Assembly: GCA_028874915.1 (NCBI GenBank)
Contig: JAPPHA010000009.1
Span: forward strand, 16,974-80,973
Direction: 5' to 3'
DNA from: Paracoccaceae bacterium
GTDB lineage: Bacteria; Pseudomonadota; Alphaproteobacteria; Rhodobacterales; Rhodobacteraceae
DNA length: 64,000 nt
The notes below the pieces were generated by a model. It had not been told where the DNA came from. It ran no database searches and worked only from the letters and a program-made list of their open reading frames with translations. The position numbers were made by a program, and so were the translations under genes. Shown one piece after another: positions 28,605 to 38,261 of the stretch. How positions within the stretch are numbered: the stretch's first letter is position 1; each line of letters starts with the position of its first letter.

Positions 28605-29418
28605 TCGGCCCGGCCCCCTTCAAGGCGATTCGCACCTCGAACGCAGTCTTCGATTCGCGATGCCCGCAGCGGCGTTGGTGGCGGCGCTCGCAGCCTGGGA
28701 GTTCCTCGTCTGGTTCAACGACGTGCCGCACTATCTGATCCCGGCGCCGAGCCGGATTGCCACGACGCTCGTGACCGACTTCGCCTCGCTCATGCGATCG
28801 CTCTGGTTCACGGTCAAGCTGACGCTGCTCTCGCTCGGCCTCGCCGTCATCGGCGGCGTCGCTCTCGGGATGCTGTTCGCCCTGTCGCGGACGGTCGAGA
28901 TGAGCCTCTTTCCCTTCGCCGTCGTCCTGCAGGTGACTCCTGTCATCGCCATCGCGCCGCTCATCTTGATCTATGTCTCCGATACCTTCCACGCGCTCCT
29001 CATCTGCGCCTGGATTGTCGCCTTCTTTCCCATTCTCTCGAACACGGCGATCGGGCTCCGAAGCGCTGACCACAATCTCCACGACCTGTTCACCCTCTAC
29101 CGGGCGACGCCCTGGCAACGGCTCCGCTTCTTGATGATCCCGTCCGCGCTTCCCTATTTCATGGCGGCGCTGAAGATCGCCGGGGGCCTCGCCCTGATCG
29201 GGGCCGTGGTCGCCGAATTCGTTGCCGGCACCGCCGGCCAGAACACGGGGCTTGCCTCGCGAATCCTCGAGTCGAGTTTTCGAAACGAAATCCCTCGCAT
29301 GTTCGCGGCATTGCTTCTCGTCTCCCTCGTGGGCATCGTCATCTTTCTCATGACCACGCTCCTGTCGCGAGCCGTCCTCGGCCACTGGCACGAGAGCGAG
29401 GTTCGGCGCGAACGCTGA
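28594..29418 (+). CDS. ABC transporter permease, SsuC/ThiX type
   Basis: A 274-residue inner-membrane permease with about six helices (ALVAALAAWEFLVWF; LTLLSLGLAVIGGVALGMLFAL; FPFAVVLQVTPVIAIAPLILIYV and others). The cytoplasmic coupling loop reads FTLYRATPWQRLRFLMIPSALPYFMAALKIAGG, the EAA-type motif of this family. It overlaps the ATPase gene by 11 bases. Confidence 0.92.
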   Translation: MAHDRPGPLQGDSHLERSLRFAMPAAALVAALAAWEFLVWFNDVPHYLIPAPSRIATTLVTDFASLMRSLWFTVKLTLLSLGLAVIGGVALGMLFALSRTVEMSLFPFAVVLQVTPVIAIAPLILIYVSDTFHALLICAWIVAFFPILSNTAIGLRSADHNLHDLFTLYRATPWQRLRFLMIPSALPYFMAALKIAGGLALIGAVVAEFVAGTAGQNTGLASRILESSFRNEIPRMFAALLLVSLVGIVIFLMTTLLSRAVLGHWHESEVRRER

Positions 29419-29420
29419 GC

Positions 29421-30611
29421 ATGGACCCGGTTCCGGACACGGCCGTTCTCGACGGGGTCCGTCTCCCCGGGCGTCCAGGTCGCTGGCGCCTGTCGCTCGC
29501 CAATGGGCGGATCAGGCAAATCGAGAGGTCGACGGCGGAGGGCGGAGGGTTGGTTCTCCCCCTCCTCGCCGACATCCATGTCCACCTAGACAAGACGCTG
29601 ACCTGCGACCGGTTCCACACTCGGCCCGCATCGCTCGCAGATGCTATCGCCATGACGGCAGCCGACAGGGAACGCTGGACCGACACCGACATCCGCGACC
29701 GGGCGGCCCGAGCGCTGACGCGTGCGCATGCAAACGGAATCGCCATCATGCGGAGCCATGTGGACTGGACCGTCCTGGCCCCACCGATCGCCTGGTCGGT
29801 TCTCGCCGAACTCCGCGACGCCTGGGACGGCCGGATGACGCTTGAACTCGCGTCACTCTCGCCTCTCGATCTCCTCGCGGAGACGGGAGAACCCATCGCC
29901 CGCGCCGTGGCCCGGACGAATGGCGTTCTCGGTTGTTTCGTCCACCAGAATGGGGATCTGTCCCGGAAGATCGCCCGTGTCTTCGACCTTGCGGAAGCCC
30001 GGGATCTCTCGCTGGATTTCCATGTCGACGAGTGTCTTGAGCGGGACATGGCGGGGTTTGACGGAATTGTCGCCGAGACCGCCCGAAGAGAGATGACCGG
30101 GCGTGTGCTCGTGGGCCACGCCTGCAGCCTCTCGGTGCGGCCCGAGTCCGAGGTCTCGGACCTTCTCGAGCAGGCCGGCGAAGCCGGAATCGCGATGACG
30201 ATCCTGCCGACGACCAACGCCTTCCTCCAGGATGCATCGCCTGGCCGAACGCCGCGGCTCCGGGGCCTGGCCCCGATGCACGAAGCACGGTCTGCGGGGG
30301 TCCCGGTCTTCATCGCCTCGGACAATGTCCGCGACGGTTTCTATCCCCATGGGGACTATGATCTTCTTGATGTTTACCGCTTCGCTGTTCTTACGGGCCA
30401 TCTCGACGCCGAGGACTGGATCGACAGTATCGCCGAGTCCCCGGCTGCCTGGTGCGGCGCCCGGCCTGCGCTTGTCGAGAACGGACCGGCCGACTTTATC
30501 TGGGTTGACGCCGACGGGATGGACGACCTCATCAGCCGGCCCCGCGCCGCCCGCCAGGTCTGGCGGGACGGCCGGCCGCTGCCGTCTGCCACGGGCAGTG
30601 AGAGGCCATGA
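29421..30611 (+). CDS. Cytosine-deaminase-like amidohydrolase
   Basis: A 396-residue amidohydrolase-superfamily enzyme of the CodA group. Metal ligands and active-site residues are seen in LLADIHVHLDKTL (HxH), FHVDECLE (His, with the catalytic Glu region), VGHACSL (His) and ASDNVRDGFYPHGDYD (metal Asp; DN.RD.FYP is typical of cytosine/isoguanine deaminases). It begins two bases after the permease stop. A deaminase or cyclic amidohydrolase acting on the imported heterocycle fits, and agrees with the RutR-like operator and regulator. The exact substrate cannot be read from the sequence. Confidence 0.88.
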   Translation: MDPVPDTAVLDGVRLPGRPGRWRLSLANGRIRQIERSTAEGGGLVLPLLADIHVHLDKTLTCDRFHTRPASLADAIAMTAADRERWTDTDIRDRAARALTRAHANGIAIMRSHVDWTVLAPPIAWSVLAELRDAWDGRMTLELASLSPLDLLAETGEPIARAVARTNGVLGCFVHQNGDLSRKIARVFDLAEARDLSLDFHVDECLERDMAGFDGIVAETARREMTGRVLVGHACSLSVRPESEVSDLLEQAGEAGIAMTILPTTNAFLQDASPGRTPRLRGLAPMHEARSAGVPVFIASDNVRDGFYPHGDYDLLDVYRFAVLTGHLDAEDWIDSIAESPAAWCGARPALVENGPADFIWVDADGMDDLISRPRAARQVWRDGRPLPSATGSERP

Positions 30612-31984
30612 CGGCGCCCGCACGCGGCATCGGGGCGTTTCGAACGCGTATCGACGGCATCCGGTGTCTTGACGACCCGAAGACCGTCACGCAACGCTCG
30701 CGCGACTACTACTGGTATTCGCCGATCCTGACGGAATTGCTCGACGGGCTGACCGGCGATCTGGTCGTGATCCCGCAAACCCAAGACGATGTCCTGCGCG
30801 TCGCCGCCGCGGTCGCCCGATCCCGTGTGCCCTTGACGCTCCGTGGCGGCGGGACCGGCAACTATGGCCAGTGCGTACCCCTTGAGGGCGGTGTGATCAT
30901 GGACATGACACGGGTCAACCGTGTGATTGATATCCAACCCGGCCGCGTGCGCGTGGAGGCGGGTGCCCGAATTGCGCGGCTCGACAAGGCGGCCAACGCG
31001 ACGGGGCAACAGCTTCTGATGTGGCCTTCGACCCGGCAGATCGCGACCATCGGAGGATTTCTTGCGGGCGGGTCCGGCGGGATCGGTTCTCTCAGGCACG
31101 GGATGCTGCGCGACCCCGGGAACATTTCCCGGGTCCGGGTGGTGACCGTCGAGGACACGCCGCAGATCATCGACCTTCACGGCGACGATATCCAGAAGGT
31201 TCAGCACGCCTACGGAACCAATGGAATCGTCGTCGAACTCGACCTCGCGCTTACGGCGTTCACGGACTGGATCCACGGCGCGGCCCTCTTTGACGGTTAC
31301 GATCGGGCGCTGCACTTTGCCAGGAACGCCCAGGAGGCCGGACTCGATTGCTACCTGCTGACGACTGTCGAACGGCGGTTCTCGGCCTACTACCGGCGGT
31401 TCGGAGACCTGTTTCCACCGAACCGGGACGCTGTCTTCACCATGGTGGCACCCGACGCCCTCGCGGCGTTTCGGGGCTGCGTGGAGGCGGAAGGTGGCCG
31501 CATGTCCTTTGCCATGACCCAGGATGACGTGCGCAAGGCCGGGCTGCTGCCGGCCTACGAGTGCGGCTGGAACCATACGACCCTGCAGGCGCTCAAGGCT
31601 GACAAGGGATGGACCTACCTCCAGGTCGCCTATCCCCGGCCTTTCGAAACGGACCTGGTGATGCGGCAGATGCGCCGCTGCGGAGACACTGTCTACTGGC
31701 ATCACGAAATGGCGCGCATGCAGGGGCAGGTCCAGATCTTTGCGCTGCCAATCGTTCGCTGGCAGGGCCGGGACGCGATGTATGCGCTCATCGACGAACT
31801 CGAGGAACGGGACGGCTGCACGGTCTTCGATCCGCATGCCGTCACCATCGAGGACGGCGGGATGAAGGAGATCGACAAGGACCAGATCGAGTTCAAGAAA
31901 AGAGCCGATCCCTATGGTCTCATGAACCCCGGAAAGACACGGGGCTGGACTGAGGATCTGGCGCGTGACGACGGGTTGAATTGA
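30608..31984 (+). CDS. FAD-binding (GlcD/VAO-type) oxidoreductase
   Basis: A 458-residue flavoprotein of the vanillyl-alcohol-oxidase/glycolate-oxidase family. The FAD-binding PP domain shows VIPQTQDDVLRVAAAVARSRVPLTLRGGG, GVIMDMTRVNRVIDI and ATIGGFLAGGSGGIGSLRHG. The C-terminus ends in DPYGLMNPGKTRGW, the common DP...LNPGK signature. No His or Cys for covalent FAD attachment is obvious. It overlaps the upstream stop by four bases. It probably oxidises an alcohol or hydroxy-acid intermediate of the pathway. Confidence 0.88.
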   Translation: MTAPARGIGAFRTRIDGIRCLDDPKTVTQRSRDYYWYSPILTELLDGLTGDLVVIPQTQDDVLRVAAAVARSRVPLTLRGGGTGNYGQCVPLEGGVIMDMTRVNRVIDIQPGRVRVEAGARIARLDKAANATGQQLLMWPSTRQIATIGGFLAGGSGGIGSLRHGMLRDPGNISRVRVVTVEDTPQIIDLHGDDIQKVQHAYGTNGIVVELDLALTAFTDWIHGAALFDGYDRALHFARNAQEAGLDCYLLTTVERRFSAYYRRFGDLFPPNRDAVFTMVAPDALAAFRGCVEAEGGRMSFAMTQDDVRKAGLLPAYECGWNHTTLQALKADKGWTYLQVAYPRPFETDLVMRQMRRCGDTVYWHHEMARMQGQVQIFALPIVRWQGRDAMYALIDELEERDGCTVFDPHAVTIEDGGMKEIDKDQIEFKKRADPYGLMNPGKTRGWTEDLARDDGLN

Positions 31985-32003
31985 CTGAAAGGAGAGATCC
32001 GAC

Positions 32004-33017
32004 ATGACCGGAACGGTTCGAATGATCCTGGGCGCCGCGGCCATGGTGCTGCTCGCCGGGGGTGCGTCCGCCGCCGACAAGGTGGTGATGGGAACCAACT
32101 GGCTCGCTCAGGGCGGACACGGTGGATTCTACCAGGCCGTCGCCGACGGCACCTATGAACGCTACGGGCTTGACGTCGAGATCATGATGGGCGGCCCGCA
32201 GATGAACAATCGCCCGATGCTGGCAGCCGGGCGCCTGGATTTCCTGATGGCGGGAAACCTGCTCCTGTCCTTCGACAACGTTCGCAATGACATCCCGACA
32301 GTCGTCGTCGCGGCCTTTTTCCAGAAGGACCCGCAGATCATCATGACGCACAAGGGACGGTACAAGGACTTCGCCGATGTGACCAATGCCAAGACGGTAC
32401 TGATCTCAAAGGACGGGCAGTTCAGCTTCTGGAAGTGGATGGTGAAGGCCCACGGCTTCCGCGACGAGCAGTTGAAACCCTATGGTTACAACCTTGCGCA
32501 GTTCCTGAGCGACGGAGACATAGCGCAGCAGGGCTACGGAACTGCCGAGCCGATCTACGCTGCCGCCGAAGGTGCAGAAGTCGACGTCTTCCTTCTCGCG
32601 GACCAGGGCTGGTCGACCTATTCCACGACACTCGAGACCCGGCGAGAACTCGTCGAGACCAATCCGGATCTCGTGCAGCGGTTTGTCAACGCAACGATCG
32701 AAGGCTGGTACAACTTCATCTACGGCGACCGGAGCGCCGCCTACGCACTGATCATGGCCGACAATCCCGACATGACGGTCGAGAAACTTGACAAGGAGAT
32801 GGACCAATTCGCAGCTCTCGGCATCATCGATGTGGGCGATGCGCTCGAACTGGGGATCGGCGCGATGACCGATGCCCGGATCACGAAATTCCATGAACTT
32901 ACGGTCGCAAGCGGCATCCTCGATGCCGGGGCTGTCGACCTGTCGCTCGTCGCCGACACCCGTTTCGTCAACAACGGCCATGGCCTCGATGTCAAGGCCA
33001 GGTTGACGGGCAACTGA
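32004..33017 (+). CDS. ABC transporter substrate-binding protein, NMT1/THI5 type
   Basis: A 337-residue periplasmic binding protein with a signal peptide cleaved after ASA (~24). The fold signature of the SsuA/THI5 group is visible: KVVMGTNWLAQGGHGGFYQAVADGTYERYGLDVEI and RPMLAAGRLDFLMAGNLLL. Members bind sulfonates, nitrate, riboflavin or thiamine pyrimidines; NWxxQxxHGGFYxA is closest to the pyrimidine/THI5 branch. AGGAGAG precedes the ATG by nine bases, a stronger site than in the neighbours, as expected for the most abundant subunit. Confidence 0.9.
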   Translation: MTGTVRMILGAAAMVLLAGGASAADKVVMGTNWLAQGGHGGFYQAVADGTYERYGLDVEIMMGGPQMNNRPMLAAGRLDFLMAGNLLLSFDNVRNDIPTVVVAAFFQKDPQIIMTHKGRYKDFADVTNAKTVLISKDGQFSFWKWMVKAHGFRDEQLKPYGYNLAQFLSDGDIAQQGYGTAEPIYAAAEGAEVDVFLLADQGWSTYSTTLETRRELVETNPDLVQRFVNATIEGWYNFIYGDRSAAYALIMADNPDMTVEKLDKEMDQFAALGIIDVGDALELGIGAMTDARITKFHELTVASGILDAGAVDLSLVADTRFVNNGHGLDVKARLTGN

Positions 33018-33034
33018 GGACCGGGGCGGCAACA

Positions 33035-33628
33035 ATGCGTATTCTCGTGGTGTTCTGCCATCCGAGTCCGGAGAGCTTCGGCGCCGCCCTTTTCAACGCC
33101 GCGCAGGAGACCCTGACCGCACACGGACATGATCTCAGGGTGATCGACCTCTACCGGGCAGGTTTCGACCCGGTGCTCGCACCGGCGGAATGGGACAACT
33201 ACCTCAACGACACGGAACGGGTGATCGAAAACATTCCGGAACATGTCGACGCGCTGTTGTGGGCCGAGTCGCTCCTCCTGATCTTTCCGACATGGATGTA
33301 CGGTCCGCCGGCCCTGTTGAAGGGTTGGTTTGAGCGGGTTCTGCTTCCGGGCGTCGCCTTCGACATCTCGGAGAACCGTAACCGGCGAATCGTGGGCCGG
33401 CTTGACAACATCCGGAGTTTTACGGTCATCACGACATCCGGGTCGCCCTGGTGGTGGCTACGGCTCATTCGGGATCCCGGACGATCGATGCTGACGCGCG
33501 GGATCCGGGTCCTGTTTCATCGACGCTGCCGCGTGCGGTGGCTGCAACTGCACGATATGAACCACCAGGACGACGCCGGACGTCGAAAGTTCCTCGCCCG
33601 CGTCCGTGCGGCACTGGCGAAACTCTAG
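33035..33628 (+). CDS. NAD(P)H-dependent flavodoxin-fold oxidoreductase
   Basis: A 197-residue protein of the flavodoxin_2 / NQO1 / KefF group. FMN/FAD contacts are suggested by FCHPSPESFGAALFNAA and FPTWMYGPPALLKGWFERVLLPGVAF, the family hallmark. It may pass hydride to a quinone-like or ring intermediate, or supply reduced flavin. It lies 17 bases after the binding-protein gene and belongs to the same operon. Confidence 0.85.
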   Translation: MRILVVFCHPSPESFGAALFNAAQETLTAHGHDLRVIDLYRAGFDPVLAPAEWDNYLNDTERVIENIPEHVDALLWAESLLLIFPTWMYGPPALLKGWFERVLLPGVAFDISENRNRRIVGRLDNIRSFTVITTSGSPWWWLRLIRDPGRSMLTRGIRVLFHRRCRVRWLQLHDMNHQDDAGRRKFLARVRAALAKL

Positions 33629-33644
33629 CATTCGGTGATACCAG

Positions 33645-34322
33645 GTGACGACGATGGCAGCCTCCCGCAGGCAACAGATCCGACGCAGCATTCTCGATGC
33701 CGCAATCATCGAGTTTTCGCGGAACGGCCTCGAAGGCACGTCGACACAGGCGATCGCCGACCGCGCGGGGCTGACCAAGCCTCAACTCCACTACTACATC
33801 TCGTCGAAGGAGGAGCTTTATGACGAGGCGCTCCAGTTCATCGTCGCGGAATGGAAACACATCTTCTTTATGTCGACTGAATCCGACGCTGACCCTGCGC
33901 ACGTCATCGTCTCATACGTCACGCGCAAGATCCGCCACGCCATCGAACGGCCGGAAGTGGCCCGACTCTTCGCCCGCGAGGTCGCCCGGGGCGCCACCGC
34001 GCTGTCGCGACACTGGGACGACCTCGCGGCGTCCGTGGACCAGTCGACCGCCATCATCCAGTCATGGATCGACCAGGGGCTGATCCGGGAGCTCGATCCG
34101 CTAATCTTCCAGATGAACATCTGGGCCGCAACCGAGTACTTCGCCGAACACGGGGCGCAGGCGCGCTATCTCCTTGGAGTTTCGGACGGCGAAGCTCTCG
34201 ATGCTGACCGGTTGATTCGCGAGACCGCAGAACTGTTCCTCGCGCGCGCCGGGCTGTCGGCGCCGGATGACCGGAACGCTTCGGCGATGGGGACGTCCGA
34301 GGGCGGCACGTCGGATCCATAG
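33645..34322 (+). CDS. TetR-family regulator, RutR-like
   Basis: A 225-residue TetR repressor. The N-terminal HTH (RRQQIRRSILDAAIIEFSRNGLEGTSTQAIADRAGLTKPQLHYYISSKEELY) is canonical. The C-terminal ligand domain carries the RutR-type stretch IFQMNIWAATEYFAEHGAQ. E. coli RutR binds uracil or thymine and operators of the form TTGACCAnnTGGTCAA; a near match lies before the operon's first gene at 24556. It starts at GTG 33645, 16 bases after the previous stop. It is probably the operon's own ligand-responsive repressor. Confidence 0.85.
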   Translation: MTTMAASRRQQIRRSILDAAIIEFSRNGLEGTSTQAIADRAGLTKPQLHYYISSKEELYDEALQFIVAEWKHIFFMSTESDADPAHVIVSYVTRKIRHAIERPEVARLFAREVARGATALSRHWDDLAASVDQSTAIIQSWIDQGLIRELDPLIFQMNIWAATEYFAEHGAQARYLLGVSDGEALDADRLIRETAELFLARAGLSAPDDRNASAMGTSEGGTSDP

Positions 34323-34754
34323 AGATGCAGCCCTCGAATCCGGTTCGGATCCGGGCCGGTTAACCCCGAGACCAACATTCGATCGAGATTCCTATCGGAA
34401 CCGTCTCAACCGCAAGCATGCGCCGAAGGCCGCAGGGCGCGCTGGGCAGGAGCTGGCACCGGGCAAGCCGGCGATGATGCACAGATCGAAAGGTCTTCAG
34501 CAATTCGGACTGATGGCAGAACACAGCCGCTTCACATGGGAGCGATGGGGCCGTGGTCGTAACGTCGACGTGGCCTTTTGCCGACTGCCTCAGCATACGC
34601 TGGGGCGCGAGAACCTGAGAATGTGGTCTCAAGGGTGCGCATCTGTCCTGTGCCCGTTCCCGGGTTTGCTGTCCGGGACGACGACGCGGCCTTGTTGACC
34701 GAATTCGCTTGCACCTCATATGATGGGCGCATCAAGGGAACAGGAAGGCAGACA
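34323..34754. other. Gap before methyltransferase gene
   Basis: No supported gene; frames on both strands overlap and lack protein-like composition. It ends with AGGAAGG, the ribosome site of the methyltransferase gene. Confidence 0.35.
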
Positions 34755-35585
34755 ATGAACAGTAGCGAGACTCAGGATCAGGGCGACCCCACCTATACGA
34801 TGGGCTACAGCGACGAATTCCTGGCGTTGCTTGAGCGCCGGAACGTGGAGAATGTCGCACGGCACCTGCACCACCGCCTGAAGCCAGGCCTTCGTGTTCT
34901 TGACGTCGGATGCGGTCCCGGAACGATTTCGGTGGGGCTTGCCAAGGCGGTGGACCCCGGAGAGTTGCATGGCGTCGATATGGAAGATTCGCAGGTCGAG
35001 GCGGCACGGGCTGCTGCCCTGGCGGGCGGACACGACAACGCATCATTCCATACAGGCGACGCGACCGATCTTTCCTTTGAGGACGAATCCTTCGACGTCG
35101 TTCACTTTCACGCCGTACTCATGCATGTTCCGGATACTCAAGCGACACTGGCCGAGGCGAAACGGGTCCTGAAACCGGGAGGGATCGTTTCGGCCCGGGA
35201 ATTGATCGGCGACTCTTCCCTTATCGAACCGACGCTCGGCAGCCTCGATGATGTATGGGCGGCATTCCAGAACCTCCTGACGGCCAACGGCGCCCATCCC
35301 CAAATCGGGAAGAAGTTGAAAGGACGTCTTCTTGAGGCCGGCTTCTCCGATATAGAGATCAGTGCGTCGTTCGAGACCTTTGCGACAGTCGAGGACATCG
35401 CCTTTTTCCACGCGTTGGCGACCGGCTGGTTCTTCGCTTCCGATACAATCGAGGCGGCAACGAAACACGGACTTGCGACGCACGCCCAATTTGACGACTG
35501 GCGACGGACACTGGACGAGTGGAAAGAAACCTCGGGCGCACTTGCTGCTATCGGCTGGGGCGAAGCGATCGGTGTCAAACCGTAA
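34755..35585 (+). CDS. Class I SAM-dependent methyltransferase
   Basis: A 276-residue methyltransferase of the UbiE/Methyltransf_11-25 type. SAM motif I is VLDVGCGPGTISVGLA, motif II is HGVDMEDSQVEAA, the GDATDLSFEDESFDVVHFHAVLMHV segment is motif III, and RVLKPGGIVSARE is the post-motif. ATG at 34755 is chosen because AGGAAGG lies a few bases upstream and similarity begins after it; the longer frame to 34578 has an unlike N-terminus. It is monocistronic. The substrate (small molecule or quinone) is not shown. Confidence 0.9.
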   Translation: MNSSETQDQGDPTYTMGYSDEFLALLERRNVENVARHLHHRLKPGLRVLDVGCGPGTISVGLAKAVDPGELHGVDMEDSQVEAARAAALAGGHDNASFHTGDATDLSFEDESFDVVHFHAVLMHVPDTQATLAEAKRVLKPGGIVSARELIGDSSLIEPTLGSLDDVWAAFQNLLTANGAHPQIGKKLKGRLLEAGFSDIEISASFETFATVEDIAFFHALATGWFFASDTIEAATKHGLATHAQFDDWRRTLDEWKETSGALAAIGWGEAIGVKP

Positions 35586-36584
35586 CGGAATTCGAATTCG
35601 TCGGTACCTTCCAAATTCGGCCGCCCGGCTGACAACATCCACTTTTTTTGGTTTCGACAGGTTGCACGCGGGCAAACAAGGCGATGCGGACGTCCGAGTT
35701 CAAAGCATCGCCGAATCTCACTGCATTCGACTGACAGATTTGCTTGGTTTCCAAGTTATTGCTTGACACGGATTTTCTGGTTTTTCCCCTTCGGCATCGC
35801 TTCCCATTCGTCGACAGCCACGCGACGGAATTCAAGTCGAAATAGTCCTTCATCCGGCTGTTCGCTATGCCCTGATCCACCATGGCTTGGAATTTCTCCG
35901 CAACCACCGTCTCTCGTGCGTAACCGCGCAACCGCGGCGCCGGCATGTCGAGCAAGACTGGATAATCGAGACACTCGGCAGGGGGGTTCGGCCGCATCGC
36001 CGTTTCCAGGCGGCGGACGCAAACATTGCGCTCGTTGCGGACCTTGCAAAGAGACGACTGTACATACCTTAACTTATCGGAATCGCTACAATGTTATTTT
36101 ACACCCGGTCCGTTCATGCAGCGTGTCAACACTATCGCAACAAGGCGCCTCGGCGTCAAAGGTGTGCCGTCCGGTCGCCAGCGACCGTAGGCGGGCCACG
36201 GTGGCCACGGTCGAATCGCCCGGAAACCTGTCCTCTCGCCAACGTCGAGTGCGGCAGAGGTCGATGCGCCTGCAAGCCGCGAGATGATTCCATTGCTTTC
36301 TCGGCCATTTTGATCGCAGTCGAGCCGGTCACAGACGCAAGCGCCGCCAGGATGGACTTCGTGCCGCGATGCCGCCTGTCCGCTCGGCGATTCCGCCGGC
36401 TTCGGTCGATGCGCGGTTGTCGTGTGATATGCCTTTCGAGATGTCCAAACCCTTACGCCCGTCTTCGCTGCCGTCCGTCATTTTCGCAATCCGTAATCAC
36501 ATAGTCACCCCACTACTGTCCCGTTGAGCCCACCGAAAAAGTTTGTAACCATCCATAATGAATAAGAAAAGCAGCCTCCGGGGT
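35586..36584. other. Decayed region around AbiEii fragment
   Basis: Apart from the AbiEii fragment at ~35815-35997, nothing coherent is found on either strand. The stretch 36060-36130 is locally AT-rich. Confidence 0.35.
35815..35997 (-). pseudogene. AbiEii-type toxin fragment
   Basis: About 60 codons encode YPVLLDMPAPRLRGYARETVVAEKFQAMVDQGIANSRMKDYFDL in segments typical of the middle of AbiEii-family nucleotidyltransferase toxins (the AEKF...M.GxxNSRMKD helix). Sequence before ~36000 has shifted into other frames, and after KDYFDL the similarity ends abruptly. It is a remnant only. Confidence 0.75.
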
Positions 36585-37420
36585 TGTCGAAAATGTGGCA
36601 TGCCACATTTTCGGTCTACCCGCCTCCAACGCGCCTCACTGGCCGCTTCACGCGTCGGAGGAAGACATCGCCCGCTACGATCGCACCTACCTGGGCGGCC
36701 GGGACTCGATCCACACGGCGCGGCACGAAGACATGATCGGTTCCGGAGTGCTACAAAACCCGTGGGACATTTCGTCCCGGGATGCTGAAGCGCCGCCGTG
36801 GGATGAGGTCGCTAGCGGCGATTGGGAGGCTGCACGCAGGGCGGTTCATTCCGCGATGGTCGACCGGATGGATGCGGGCTTGGGCCGGGTGGTCGATCAA
36901 CTCGAGGGCCTAGGCGTGAAGGACGACACGCAGATCCGGTTTCTTTCCGACAACGGCGGTTGTGCGGTGCTGCTCGCCGAGGATGGCTGGTGCAAGTTCT
37001 TCCCGGACCGGCTGCCGGACGGGCGGAAAATCCAGGCAGGTAACCGCCCGTCGCTCCGCCCCGGAAGTCCGCAGACCTTCATGAACTACGATTTCCCTTG
37101 GGCCAACGTGTCGAACGCGCCGTTCCGGCTGTACAAGCATGAGGTTCACGAAGGCGGCATTTCTACACCGATGGTCGCGCATTGGCCGAACGGGATCGAC
37201 AATCGCGGATTCGTCCATTCGCCTTGGCACATGATCGACGTGTTGCCGACGATCCTCGACATCACCGGCACCAGCTATCCGGTCGAATTTGGAGGTCACA
37301 CGGTTCAGCAACTCGATAGCTTCGCCGGGCTGTTCCGCCTGGACAGCGCGCGCGCGCGCGGCCGATTTTCTGGGAACACGGTGGGCATCTCAATGGAGGC
37401 CGCATTGACGGAGCGTGCAG
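36585..37420 (+). pseudogene. Arylsulfatase, truncated at both ends and frameshifted
   Basis: Middle part of a sulfatase-family hydrolase. Seen: HWPLHASEEDIARYDRTYLGGRDSI, DRMDAGLGRVVDQLEGLGVKDDTQIRFLSDNGG (metal-binding DNGG), the FRLYKHEVHEGGISTPMVAHWP Lys/His active-site strand and DVLPTILDITG. The N-terminus with the formylglycine CxPSR site is missing, so it cannot be active. Near 37350-37365, inside a run of alternating C and G, the frame shifts: the family segment PIFWEH then continues in another frame (PIFWEHGGHLNGG). It ends against the HigA gene. Confidence 0.82.
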
Positions 37421-37421
37421 A

Positions 37422-37709
37422 TCACGCTGCAGCGAACCGCTCCACCGCGATCTGACTGGCACGGTCACGGGCCTGCCACAGATCGTGGGCCGTCTGCATC
37501 CCCAGCCAGGTCTCGGGTGTCGAACCAAATGCCTTCGACAGCCGTATGGCCATCTCCACGGAAATCCCCGTGCGTTCGTTGACCAGTTCAGAAAGCGCCT
37601 GCCGCGTGACGCCCAGCCCTTCGGCGGCACGCGTGACCGTCAGCCCCAAGGGTTCGAGGCACTGCCGCTTCACGATGCCGCCAGGATGCGGCGGGTTGTC
37701 CATCGCCAT
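37422..37709 (-). CDS. higA: HigA-family antitoxin
   Basis: A 95-residue XRE-type helix-turn-helix antitoxin: HPGGIVKRQCLEPLGLTVTRAAEGLGVTRQALSELVNERTGIS...AIRLSKAFGSTPETWLGMQTAHDLW. This is the standard HigA layout, with the GLTVTxAA..LGVTRQALSxLxN helices and the WLxMQxxxDLW end. It lies 12 bases downstream of the toxin gene, the toxin-first order usual for HigBA. It neutralises HigB and represses the operon. Confidence 0.93.
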   Translation of the reverse strand: MAMDNPPHPGGIVKRQCLEPLGLTVTRAAEGLGVTRQALSELVNERTGISVEMAIRLSKAFGSTPETWLGMQTAHDLWQARDRASQIAVERFAAA

Positions 37710-37721
37710 GTCTTCGTCTCC

Positions 37722-38003
37722 TCAGTGATAGTCCAGGTAGTTCACGTCGACCGCCGCGCCGTCCTCGAACCGGAACGTCACGCACCAGTTGCCCGACACC
37801 CGAACCGCCCAGTGCCCTTTCAGCGACCCCTTCAACTCGTGCAGCCGGAACCCGGGCAGGTTCATGCCCTCCGGCCCCTGGCTGAGATCGAGCGCCGCCA
37901 GGATGTCCCTTAGCTTCTCGACATGCGTCGGAGCCACGTGGCGCGCCGTCTTCCCCTCGTACAGGGCCTTCAACCCGCCATGCCGGAACGACTTGATCAT
38001 CAC
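37722..38003 (-). CDS. higB: HigB-family ribosome-dependent mRNA interferase toxin
   Basis: A 93-residue RelE/ParE-superfamily toxin: MIKSFRHGGLKALYEGKTARHVAPTHVEKLRDILAALDLSQGPEGMNLPGFRLHELKGSLKGHWAVRVSGNWCVTFRFEDG, with the typical IKSFxHKGL start, RLHxLKG and W.V.V..NWR.TF.F core (the common Arg after NW is Cys here). Length is full. It is the first gene of an intact HigBA pair. Confidence 0.92.
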   Translation of the reverse strand: MMIKSFRHGGLKALYEGKTARHVAPTHVEKLRDILAALDLSQGPEGMNLPGFRLHELKGSLKGHWAVRVSGNWCVTFRFEDGAAVDVNYLDYH

Positions 38004-38261
38004 GCAACCATATCCCGTCGCCTGTCAGTTGACAATTCACGATTCGAATGCCGTTAGTGCCGGCGGCATATCATCGGTCCTGTGGCATGATTGTTGCCGT
38101 CATCGTGCGCCCGCATCACGAACACTTCTCTCGGAGACCGTCATGCTTTACCGAGTCATGCCGCTGGGGGTCGTGGTCCTGTCGGACTCACGTTCAAGTC
38201 CGGCCGGAATCGCGTTCATTTCCGTCGGAATCTGCAAGCAACAAAGGATCGGAACTAAACA

